DNA from: Dicaeum eximium
Lineage: Eukaryota > Chordata > Aves > Passeriformes > Dicaeidae
DNA length: 64,000 nucleotides
Assembly (NCBI GenBank): GCA_013396995.1
Contig: VWZP01009167.1
Coordinates: 175,038 to 239,037 of the forward strand
Direction: 5' to 3'
Shown here: positions 22,201 to 34,200 of the stretch, in pieces
Position numbering within the stretch: position 1 is the stretch's first letter
How the letters are laid out: each line of letters begins with the position of its first letter
Notes under the pieces: model-generated
Told to the model about the DNA's origin: nothing
Database searches by the model: none
What the model saw: only the letters and a program-made list of their open reading frames with translations
Made by a program: the position numbers and the translations under genes

Positions 22201-25200
22201 TCCTGGATGAAAGGGTTGACAGGGGAGAGCAATTATTAATGTTACTTGTCCCACCTCTCCTCCATCCCAACACTCTTCCTCTAATTGTGCCTTGGTGCCT
22301 GCCTAATTTATTAAATGCCCACGTGGTGCACCCCAAAAGTCATTATCTGATGATTCATAGTGAGACAATAAAGAGCTGCAACTTCCTCTATAAAACATGA
22401 TCCTGCAGTTTATGTGCTCATCAAAGCTGCTCCAAAAAATCCCACCAGCATTCGCCCAGTGTCCAGGGGGGTACAGTGCCCACTGCTCCTCATTTGGGAT
22501 TTTTTGGGACCCAGCACCTGCACATCTGCTGTATCCAATGGATTCTGGCAGCTCCTGGACCCTGGCAAGAAAAGTTTCACCTGCATGGGCAGTGGGAGCC
22601 TCCAGCTGTAGATTTAGGGCTGGTTTCCTCTGCACCCTCCAGGAGAACGGCAAAGGGACGGCAAAGCTCCCTGGGATGACACAGCAGCAAAAGGGCTTCA
22701 GGAAAGGGAATGTCCCAGCACCAAGCACTGCCCTGGCAGAGGTGACAGGGACACGCTGGCTCCTCACAGCCAGGTGGCACAGCTGGCTCTAGACAACCCC
22801 ATTCCCCAAGCTGGGAAGCAAAGAGCACACAGGATTTCACTGCTCCAGAGCAGACAGGCCTCCACTCTTTGCAGATTGTGCCAGGGTTTGGCATCCCAGG
22901 GCTCGGGCACAGGCAGAGATTTCACCCAGACAAGGACAGTCCCTGCCTGGGGAGCGCTGCCAGTGCCGCCCTCGGGCCAGGGCAGGGCTGGCACAGTGGC
23001 GTGGGATCTCGGTGACAAACCAGGGCCGAGCCTGTCCTGCAGGCGAGACACAGTGGGGAGGGAAGCAGGAGCTGAGCAGGGACAGGATGCACCTGCTGAG
23101 CAGCAGGAATTGGGTTCAGAAGGTGGGCAAGTGGCTGAGAGCTGGGCTCCCTTCCCGTGCCCGAGCTGGCCACCCTGGGCCACTGCCTGCTCCCCTGCCT
23201 GGGGATGGGGGACAGTGCCCTGCCCACAGCCCTGCAAAACTCCCTCACACCTCTGAGCAGCGAGCCAAGGCCTCAGGGCTGCTGGGGACACAATGGGAAA
23301 ATGTTCTTTTCCCTCTGAAATGAAGGTCAGCACTGTTCTCATCCCCATTTTGCAAGTGCTCAACAATTCCTGGGGAAAACACAGCACACAGGTGAAGTGA
23401 CATGAAGGGCGTGGAGCATCAGGGTCAGAATGAAACCATCTGACACCAAACCAATCATCTGCCACCAAACCATCTGCCACCAAACCCTTGTCCTCAACCC
23501 TGTCCCACCACAGGTGTCCCTCACCCAGGATTCAAGGAAGACACCTCAGCTCTTCCCCAGTTTCTTGCTGAACACGGCAAATCCAAGCCCAGAGCTCCCA
23601 GAATAGCTTTGAACCTGCCTCACTTTGCATCCATGCAAATCCAGCTGCTGGTTCCTGCCTCAGTTTCCCCACCAGGACAACGAGGAGGAGCAAAGCACAC
23701 GAGTGGGTGCACAAGGGAGAGAGGATTTAGCCTTTCACAGCAAAGCCTGGGGAGAGGCTCTTGGGTGAGGATAAATGGGAATTCAGTTAAAATCGAGTGG
23801 CAAAACCATAAAGTGCCCGCTCACCTGGCTCGCTGGCACCTCCCAAAACACTCCTGTGTGGTCAGGGCTGGGGACACCAGGGTGGCATCAGGGACAGCAG
23901 GGCTGGGGCTCCCAACACAGCTTTGCTCTTCCCCCCATTGCCTGCAGAAAAGGAAGGGAAGAGCCAGCAGTGTCATAACAATCCTTTGCTTAATTAAAGT
24001 TCTCCACGTCCCGTGGCACAGAACTAATTAAAAGGCAGCTCGGTGCCTTGAGAGCTCCGGACTGGACGTGTCTGAGTGTGCAAGCACCCAATCCCTCCCA
24101 ATCCCTTCATTCCTGAGGGAGGAGCACCCTGGGGTCTCCCTGGTGTCCTCCCTGGCTCAGCCACGTGCCATGGCCAGCAGGGCCCTCCTGGAAGGGCAAG
24201 TGGCCGAGAGCACCCACCTGCCCCCAGCCCAGGGCACCTTCAGGAGCAGCCACAGGGAGGGAGCACTGGCAGGTGTCCAACCATGGGACAGTGACAAACC
24301 ATCACCCTGATGCCAAACCTTTTCCCTGGGATGAGGGGAGGCAGAAATCCCTGTGGAGCTGCCCTGGGATTGCCTCCAGCCCCTCTGCCTGCCAGACCTC
24401 ATGAGCTGCCACTCACTGCCACCGGTGAAGCCATCACCAGGAAATCACCCATGGGCACAGGCAGACATTCCAGTGAAATTCCCAGATCCATTTTCCTATC
24501 AGCCCCAGCTGTGGCTGGGAGAGCAGCAAATGCCCTGGGTACAAAGGCAGCTCCAGCTTGTGAATATTGGTGGCGCTGCCGTGTGACAAACACGGCTGTC
24601 ACTGCTCAGGGCGCTGCTCTCCCGGCTCTGCTCCTTCCCTACAGCCTGGGAGGAAGGAGGGAGGCTGTGCAGGAGGAGCAGCACCCCAGGCTGGGCAGTG
24701 AGACCAGGACAGATGGACACACCACCATCAGTGGCTGGCCTTGATGATCCTGCAGGTCTTTATCAACCTGAACAATTCTGTGATCGCTGTACATCAAAGA
24801 TCTCCCCTTCTGATGCTCCCTGCAATGCTGATAGCAAAGGGACACCAAACTTCTCAGCCAGAAACTGGAATCTGAATTTTGTGAAGCCTGTTAAAGGCAG
24901 GAAAGTTAGATTCACCCCAGGAGCTGGTTTTTCATCAGTAGATTATGCTACGGATCACCACTGAAAGGGTCAGGGTTGGAAAAAACATCCAAAGACCATC
25001 AGGTAACTCAGCACAGCCAGGGCCACCACTAAACCATGTCCCCAAGTGCCACATCTGCCTCTCTCGGAGATCAAATTTCCACAGTGACAGCAGAGGAATG
25101 GGAGGACTTTCCCTCCTCAGACTGTCTGGAGCTGGGGGCAATCCTGGGCTCCCCCACCCCGAATTCCAGCCTCCTACAGGGAGCACTTTGCTTTGGCTCT

Positions 25201-28200
25201 CACAAAACCAGCACTGGCTGTACCTTGGGCTGTCCCTGGTTGTGTACCCAGGCTCACGTCTCCTCTCCCCTCTCCAGGTCATCGCTGTGGTCATGGACAT
25301 GTTCACTGATGTGGACATCTTCAAGGACCTCCTGGACGCCGGCTTCAAGAGGAAAGTGGGAGTCTACATCATTTTGGATGAGACCAATGTGAAGCACTTC
25401 CTCCAGATGTGTGAGCGAGCCCACATGCACGCTGGACACTTGAAGGTAGGGATGACCCGAGGGTCTGGAGCTCGGGAACCTCCTCCAAACACAGGGAGAC
25501 AATCAGAGTTATCAGCTCTGCTCCCTCCTGTCTTGGGGAATCACAACTCCCAGTGATAAAAGAGTTTAGTCCATTTTTCCTGCAGCCAGAGCTGGAGGTG
25601 ATGCCCAAATGGAGTAGCAGCACGGAGGGGTGGGTGAGGCAGGGATGGGGATGTGCACGCAGCAAAGCTGGATGCAGAAAGCCCAGGGGGCTGCTGGGGC
25701 TGGGACAGGGGAGTGGCAGAGGGGTGCAGCCCTACAAGGGTGGGCACAGCAAAGCCCAGGGCAAACCTGCGAGCTCAGCTGGAAGGGACAGGGAGCAGGA
25801 GCTGCTGTGCCAGGCCGGATCCGAGCTGTCACCGCTCCCCGCCGGCTCTGCCCCGGAGGCAGGACCGGCAGCCGGGCGCTTCTCGCGCTTTCAGGCTCTC
25901 CCGCAAGTCAGAGGCTGGAATTAAAAAACTCGATTTTCCCCTTTTCCGGAGCCTCCGCCCCAGCACAGGGCCGGGAGCGGAGCAGGGAGGCTCCCACGCT
26001 GCCTGAGGCGCTGGCAGCTGCCGAGGATGCCCTCGCTGCTCTGGCTGTGCCGGGCAGTGCACGCTGCAGGGACCGCTCTGCCCGCACATGCCTTGTTCTC
26101 CTGCCAGGGATGCACATGGAATCACTGCTGTGCAAGAATCCCCTGGAAAACCAGGGAAGGCAAAGCACGAGGGGGGATGCCTCTCACTGCAGGGGTCGGT
26201 GTGATGGAGCTTGAGCAACCCGGTCTAGTTTAAGGTGTCCCTGCCTGTTGCAGGGGGTTGGAGTGAGATTTAAGGTCCCTTCCAACCCAAGCAATTCTGG
26301 GATTTGCCCTTCCACGTCCCTGTGTGAGCAGAGGATGCACAAAAAATCACCTGTCACAGTGCTCATGCAAAGGCAGAAGAGGCAGAGGAGAGGACAGGGG
26401 GTTCCTTCAGCCTCAGGAGCTGCAGCCAGAGCAGGGACCCTCACTGCAGCCACGGGACATTCCCAGGCTCTGCCTGCACAACGCTCCCGCCACCAGCATC
26501 GATGCAAACACCCCGGAGCAGCCCCACAATCTCACGGGGGGCTTGCAGACCCTCCACTCCTGGCCACCATGGCTGGGCCTCGCCTGTAGCTTGGCACAAG
26601 GGCGATGTTGCCGCTCCTGACGTCAGCCGGCCGCGCTGCCAAACGCCCGCCGGGAGGGCCCGTGCCTGGGCAAGCTCCCCACATTTGCTTAGGGTGAGGG
26701 CCAACCCTGGCTGAGCAGGAACACGTAGGAGCCACGACACCCTCACACCTGGCTGGCACAAGGTGGGGGGAACAGGGACCCCCAGATGGGGGACACCGAG
26801 CCTCGCACCTTCCCCAGCTGCCAGCCTGGCCTCACTGCTGCTCCCAGCAATTAAAGCTGAGCTTTTACCTGTATCCAAACCCCCTGGAGAGGCTGGGATC
26901 CCGCAGGCTGCTGCCGCTTGGAGACCAGAAAAGCCAGTGCTGACGCACTCCGGTGTTTTCCTGCATGAGCAGCCCGGTGGCAGGACTGGAAAAGCAGGAG
27001 GACATCTGCAGAGCTCGGCAAATGTCTAGAAGTTGGGATTTGCCACATATTGCAGCCAGTTCGCTGGCACGGGATGCAGGAGGAGGTGAGGAAAGTAGGG
27101 CAGAGTCTGGGAGCTGCTTCTTCAGCCAGGAGATGTTAACGAAACGTCCTTCGTTATCTCGGTTGGCAATTAGCAACCGGCTTGGGCAAGGTTGAGCAAG
27201 GGCTGAGTGATTCACCCAGCCCGGCTCCTCGGCCTCCCGCTGCCTGGCAGGGATTAAAAAAGCAGATTTGACTTAACAGCAGTGATACAGAGGAAAAGGG
27301 ACCAGCACTGAGCGTTGTTCCCTGAGAAAAACACAGAGCTGCTCCCTGAGTTTGGGCAGAGGGCTGGCTGCAAGGGGGAGATGGGCAGAGGGTGAAGCCT
27401 TGGGTGTCTCAGCTCTCTCAGCAGTTCCACTGACAGAAATTGGGATGCTCAGCAGCAGTTTCGCCTCAGCCACAGCGGGCAAAAAGAAAAATGCTATGAA
27501 AAACACGAAATTCACAAAAAAATCTCCCCCAAACCTGCTCTGTTCAGTGTGTGGAACTTCCCTGGAAACACAGTCAGGGAAGGCGTTGCTTTCACATCAT
27601 CTGCACTGGATTTTCCTCTCAGGCATGGGGGAGCAGGGACTAGGGGTGCACCTGGGCTTAGGACTGTGCCTGGTCGTGGTCTTCAGGGAGAGAGGAGAGC
27701 CCAGGGAAGCAGATGAGAAAGGCTGGAGGAGGGGAAGACAAATATTTTTGACACTTTTCTTTAAAAAACAAAACAAAACACACAATAAAACAGCCATGGA
27801 GGGCATGACCCAGCGATGACACAGAGCCTTTTGCAACAGCATTGCCGACATCCCAGCAGGAACAGGAGGAATGCAAGTCCTTTCTTAAGAAAATATTTTC
27901 TCCCCACCCAAAAGGAGCCCATCTGCCGTGGGAGATGCTATCTGCTCTGCTGTGGAATGTGCCATGGATACACCAGAGACAGGAGCTAGACTGAGGATTA
28001 ATGAAAAAAACCAAAAACATTTTCACAGAGCCAGGGCTGCCCCTGCATCACTGGGTTTCCTTGGAAGGACACTCAGCTCCTCTCCAGTGACCTGCTCCCA
28101 CATCACCAGGTTTCGTTTCCCGAGGGTGAAAAGATGTTTCCACATTGCCTGATTTCCCACCAGCCCCCAAAAGCAGGACTAGATGCCCAAATTTAGGAGC

Positions 28201-31200
28201 ACAGCAAAGGGGGAGCGTGAAGAAGGACAAACCCACTGCCAGCAGGTCCACGAGGGCTGTCCTGGGGTCACCACCACCCCCTGAACCCCCCTGCAGATCT
28301 CCTGCTGGGAGCAGGTGTGGAACCTCCTCTCCCATGGTGGCATTTGCATGGATTGCAGGAGCTGGGGAGCACCTGGCAGCTCCAGCACACAGCACTCGCC
28401 CACAGGCACCGAGTTCAAGAGATGGCAAACACAGCCTGGCACATGGGCAGAGCAGGAAACTCTCCAAGCCCAGCCCGTGGCTCACTGCGTGGCCTTGGGC
28501 CGGTTATTTTATCTCCCCATCACCGTGGCCTCCTCTGAGCTGGCCATGAAGAACATTCCCACTGCTCAGAGGGGCTGTGGAGCATCCAGAGGGGCGTTCC
28601 TGGAGGGTGGGTGATGGTCTCAGGCCAGCTCTTCAGCCCTGCTCACGCTCTGCCTCTGCTTTGCAGAACCTGCGCGTCCGCAGCACCGGAGGGACGGAGT
28701 TCTTCACCCGCTCGGCCACCAAGTTCAAGGGGGCTTTGGCCCAGAAGTTCATGTTCGTGGATGGGGATCGAGCCATGTGTGGCTCCTACAGGTAAGTCAG
28801 GGACATCTCCTCTTGCCCACCCCATGGAGGTGTTGGTCAGAGGATCGATGTGAGCCCAGCAAGGCCCCAGGACCAGGAGGAAGAGGCTCTCCTCCTCCTC
28901 CTAAACTGGGAGATTTTCCAAGGAGATTTGGAGTGGGCCCTGAGGGGTTCCCACTATTCCCTTCACTGCCAGGTCCATGACACTCACCCTTCTTGGAGGT
29001 GGTGGGACACACCAAGTGTTTCTGTGCTGATGAGCACAAGGAAGGACCAAAGCACCAAACCAGCTCTCACACCAACCTCAGCTTTCCCAGCCAATTTGCT
29101 ACATGAGCTATTTTTCCATTTGTTCAAAGGAAAACTTACTTAGGTAGAAACGGACCAGCCCTGGTAAGGTTCCAGGTCTAAAACACAAGTTTTATAAACA
29201 TGGAGCTGAAACATTTCCTCCTTTCTGGCCATAACAAATAACACATCCACTTACGAGTCACTTCTATTAATTAACCCAAACTGAGATAGGAAAAGCAGCC
29301 AATACTAAGGCAAAAAACTGACCCAAATACCAACAGTAAGGTGAAAAACTGACCCACTGCAAATACCCTTTATTTTTACTTCAAGTCCCAATGTGCTCAA
29401 GACTTCAACCCTTCACTCTAATATGGGATGGGAGCTATTTCATCAATCCCATTATTATCATTATTAATGTTTACAGTGGGATCATGTCCCTGCTGGCACC
29501 ATCAGTCCTGGGGAAGGCCATGGCTGGGGACAGCTGTTATTTACCAGTGAGGGCTCAGAGTCTCCAATGTGTTTCTGTTCCAGCTTCACCTGGTCCGCGG
29601 CGAGGACGGACCGAAACGTCATCACGGTCCTCTCGGGCCAGGTGGTGGAGGCGTTTGACAAGCAGTTCCAGGAGCTCTACCTCATGTCCAAGGGGGTGAG
29701 CCTCAAGTCCATCTCCATGGGCGAAGAGCCCGAACCCGAGCCCGTAACGCTGCCCTCCGTGGTGCCGGTGACCCCGGCCAACGCCGTGGTGAAGAAGCTG
29801 ATAAACCCCAAGTACGCCCTGGTGAAGGCCAAGAGCGCCGACCAGATCAGCAAGACCTCATCCGAGAACCAGGACAAAAACCAGAAGGCTGACAACAAAG
29901 GCAAAGCACCTGCCGAGGGCCAGGGGGGCGACCGGCACGGGGACGTGGCTGACCTCTCTCTGCTCATCCACCCCGGCCTCCTGAACCTGGAGAAAGCCAA
30001 CATGTTTGACTACCTGCCCACCTGGGTGGAGCCTGACCCCGAGCCTGGGAGCGAAGTCTTGGGCTACATCAACATCATCGACCCCAAGGTGAAGAACGTG
30101 AAGCTGTCACAGATGAACCGCATCAAAGTCTGCGACGTGTCCCAGGCCAGCGCCCAGCACCGGCAGATGCTGAAGAGCAGGGAGATGGAGGCCAGGAAGA
30201 ACTCAGACCAGGAGCCACCTCTGCTGTCCCCCAGCCACAGACAAATCCCACAGCCCCCCATGGAAGCTCCTGCAGCCACCACTACCAGCCCCATCGAAGG
30301 CATCGGCTGGACAACGAGGCAAGTGGGGACATTTGCCTCTTCACCGCTGGGCCACCATTTGAAGCCACAGGAGGAGGCATCGGAGGATGTCAAGCCTCCA
30401 GTTCCAAAGCCAAGGACCGTCCCTGTCGGTGTCCTCATGACCAAAGTCACTCCTGTGACAACCTGTGACAGCAGCGCTGCCCTGGAGGGGGACACACAGC
30501 CACCGCTGGCCGACCACACGGGCGTGAAGCAGGAGCGGGAGGAGAAACCCAGCCGAGCTTCCATGGAGAGCTGCCACGTGCAGCCAGAGCGGCCAGTGGC
30601 AGCTCCACAGGAGGACAAAGGGCCTCCCTGCACCCACAACGGGCTGGGAGGAGAGGAGGAGGAGGAGGAGGAAGAGGAGTACATCACCCTCAGTGACCAG
30701 GAGAGCTACTCCAGCAGCTCTGCTGACCACAGCTACCGCCGCTCCAACGCCTCCTCCATCTCCGACGAGTACTTTGAGGTGAGGGATCGCTACGGGCCCC
30801 TCCGGAGAACCAACTCGGACGTCACCCACAACGGGGAGATCCTCCCCATGCAGAGGAAGCTCAGTGACCCCCACATCAGCCGGGGCACCTTCATCAGCCC
30901 CCTGGGCAGCCTCCCCTCCCTGAAGCACATGCGCTTGGAGGACGTGACGAAGAGGAGGAGCAACGCCGTGGAGATCAGGCCCATGCTGCCCCGCACCCTC
31001 CTGGATGGCAACAGCTCCTACCCCAGCAGCGCTGCCCAGGTAGGACATTTTGCTGTAACCTTGTGTTTCTCCACCCTACAAAGGTTTGCAAACCTGGAGC
31101 TGACCCAGTCAGCTCAACCGAGGTGTGATGTCATCCTGAGTTTTGGTGTCACCCCACCTTTGGTGTTGTCCTAGATGCTGAGATCAGACTTCCTATATAG

Positions 31201-34200
31201 GAGAATAACACCCTGCACGTGGCCACGGTCACCCAAGAGGTGACCAAAGACCTGGTGGCCATGCCACAACTCTTGGTGCCCGGCAGTGGGGAGGGCTGTT
31301 AAAGGGGAAGGTTTTGGTAATTAAAGATTGTGCCACAGCACTGGGCTGGGGGTGGAGCCCAGCACAGCTGTACAGATGTGCTGGGACTCGCTGGGCTCCA
31401 TCCCCAGCCCATCAGCGGTGGCATCACACCCAGCTGGGGACACACTGTGCGTGCAGGCGTGTCCTTCTCAGGCTTGTTTTCCAGCGCCCTGCCAGGGTGA
31501 TTAGCATCAAAGGGAAAGCGCTCGGACACATAATTAGGCAGAGCAAGACAGCGGAGAAACAGGGACAGCAGCCTCTGTGGGCGAGTGCCACTGTCAGCAG
31601 CTTTGTGGCTGATCCACGGGTGACGCCAGCCCTCGTCACCCCACAGGGCCAGCACCCTGCTGCAATTCCATGGGGAACATGCCAGAACCCTGCTGCTGGG
31701 AGCACGAGGTCACAGCAGCATCCCCACCCCAGCCAGAGCACCCTCCCATCCAGGGGTGATAACACTGCGATCCCCCCATTTCCAGCCAGGCTCTGAAACC
31801 TCTTGCACCTCTGCCAAGCACTCTGGCTTCTCAAGGCTCCCCACCCCCTGTTTTTGGGGCATTCAAACCCCCAGGGCTAAACCAGCAGCTGAAATCACTG
31901 AAACTGCCTGAGGTTACCCCAGCTGAGCATCTAATCTCTATTTACAGGGAATTAAATTTACTATCCCAGAGTCCACTTGCTTCTACCTTCCCAGCCAGTG
32001 ACAGGGTGCTCAGAGCTTTAATCCTTGCACATCAAATACCCCCAGCCCTGCAGGGCAAGGAGCATGGAGCTCTTTGATGCTCTGTGACCCAGGTGCCACC
32101 TTGCTGGGGACGGCTGGGTACGCTGCTGTTCCTGCAGTAACTTGTTCTGGCCCTTTGATGAGAGGCAGATAATTAGCACAGCATCAGGGTTAGGAAAGCC
32201 AGCACTCACTGGAGAGGCGCAGGGAAGAGTTTCTCCCATGTGTGAAAATAACAAATTGAATTAACCCTCGATTAACTCTTGAAAACTCAAATATGACAGA
32301 AATCACTATCGATTCTCCCAAATATTTTTTTTTGTGGGTCCATGTTTCTTAGGTACTGGCCCATTGCCCAGCACAGCCCAAAACACAGGCAGAAGCTCAC
32401 TCAGGGCAAACATCATGTTTTCCATGTCATGGAAACCACTTTCTCTCCCAGTTTCTCTCTGGAAATCACCTTCCCTAAATACACAGCCCCATTCTCACCT
32501 GGATGCTCAGCAGGCTGGAGGAGGAGGGACACCTGGGTCCTCTCCTGTCCCTCTCCCACCCACAGAGCCCCCAGGTCTGTGCAGAGCAGAGGTTTCAGAC
32601 AAGCCCCCTCCCATTCACGCCTCAGTGACAGGAAAATCCCCACCCCACAAGTTCCACAGCCACAGGGGGGTCCTCACCTGGGTACAGCACCCTGCTGATC
32701 ATCCCTGGTGTGATGATGAGGAGCAGGGGCAGCACCTTCAGGCAGCTGGCCAGGATGAAGCCGGCCTTGGCATGGCTCAGGGTTTTAGCAGGGTGACCAC
32801 TGGACAATGACCCGTGGAGAGCCAGGCAGGAGAGCTGAGCAGCACCAACATCTGCTCCACATCAGCCTCTTCCCTGCCAAACTGCATCCCAAATGCTGGA
32901 ACCACCGGGCATCAGGCCCCAGTGCAGTGCAGACATGCACCCAGCCCACAGCAGGGTTTCTCTCCACACCAGTAACGGGCCAGGGTTACACCACAGCACC
33001 AAAACAGCCCAGTGCAACCACAGCAGCACATCCTCGGGCCAGCAGCAGCCATTCCCCACCACCATCCCACCCCTCTTGCCCTTTCTAGCCAATCTCCTCC
33101 CCAGAGAGTGCCCACAATGACATGGATACCGAGTCCTCCTCCCACAGCTCCACTCAAACTATCACACCTCAAAGCTCTGGCCAAGCTGTGTCCATCCACA
33201 GCACAGCCACCCCTCAGGCTCTGAGCCAATCCCTCCTAAACAGGCACCATCTGTAGGAATTGCTGATTTCAAAGAGCTCAGAGCCTCTCCAAAGGCTTCC
33301 AGAGAAGTGCTCAGCACCCAGCAGGATTCAGGCTCTCCTGAGCAAGCACTGCCTCATTCTGCTGGTGGGCAGGAGGGACACGGTGCCAGTTCCTGGGCTG
33401 GGATACTGGTTTAAGCCATGGTTTAACTTCTTCCCAAAAGCCAGAGCATGTCAGGAGCCACGAGCTCAGGCACATGATGAGCTCAGAGGGAGAAAAGCTA
33501 AATCATCCTTAATCCTTCTCACCTGAAGCCATCTCAGACCTTAACACTGATTTTAAGCACCTAATTAAATCAATCTTGGACTACCTAAGCTAAGCTGCTT
33601 TAACACAACCCTTCTGGTCAAAGCAGGAGGTGTCAGTTCCAGGGTCAGGGAGCCCTTTGGGACATTGGGACTGCCTGGCAATCCAGCTGCTGCCAGCAGC
33701 AGCACGGTGAGGCTCATGGCAGAGGCAGGGCAGGTTGGCACATCCAGCTCTGCAGCCCCTGCCATCAGCACCTTGGCTCACCAGATCCCCCCTGCCCTGG
33801 TACCTCTGCCCAGGTGCAATCACAGCTCCAGATCAGGCACACCCAAAGGGGAGATAAACATCTGGTGACCACAGCCATGTGTGACAGCCGTACCCAGTCC
33901 AGGATGAGGATCAGTGGTGCTCAGACCCGACCCAAACACCGAACACGTGTCTCAACCCAGCTGAGGAGAGCCACCCCCGCAGTGCTGTTGCAGCTCTCTG
34001 TTCCTCCTGATCCCACCTCCTCTCCCAGCCCTCCATCCTTCCATCTGATCCTGGCAGTCACCTCATTCCACAGGCTGGCTCTGGAGGACTGGATGCTCTT
34101 CGGGCCTGACATGAGGGCTGGGGTGATTCAAGTGGGTGTTCAGGCTGCTGCTGGAGAGAAGGTGTTGAGATGCCTCGTCCTAGATTTCCAGGCAGGAGGG

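Larger units (their letters stand above)
19210..25277 (+). other. FAM83G intron 1, largely noncoding
   Basis: About 6 kb with no credible exon on either strand. It contains CR1 fragments (21790-21975, 24715-24795, 24955-25065), a short 15-bp tandem repeat (23441-23490), a possible MIR fragment near 23320 and an AT-rich candidate regulatory block (22115-22330). Confidence 0.6.

Noticed and set aside
29567..29583. In-frame ATG before the large FAM83G exon
   Set aside because: It lies before the acceptor tgttccag, so it is intronic. The true start is at 18715 and the phase matches exon 3.
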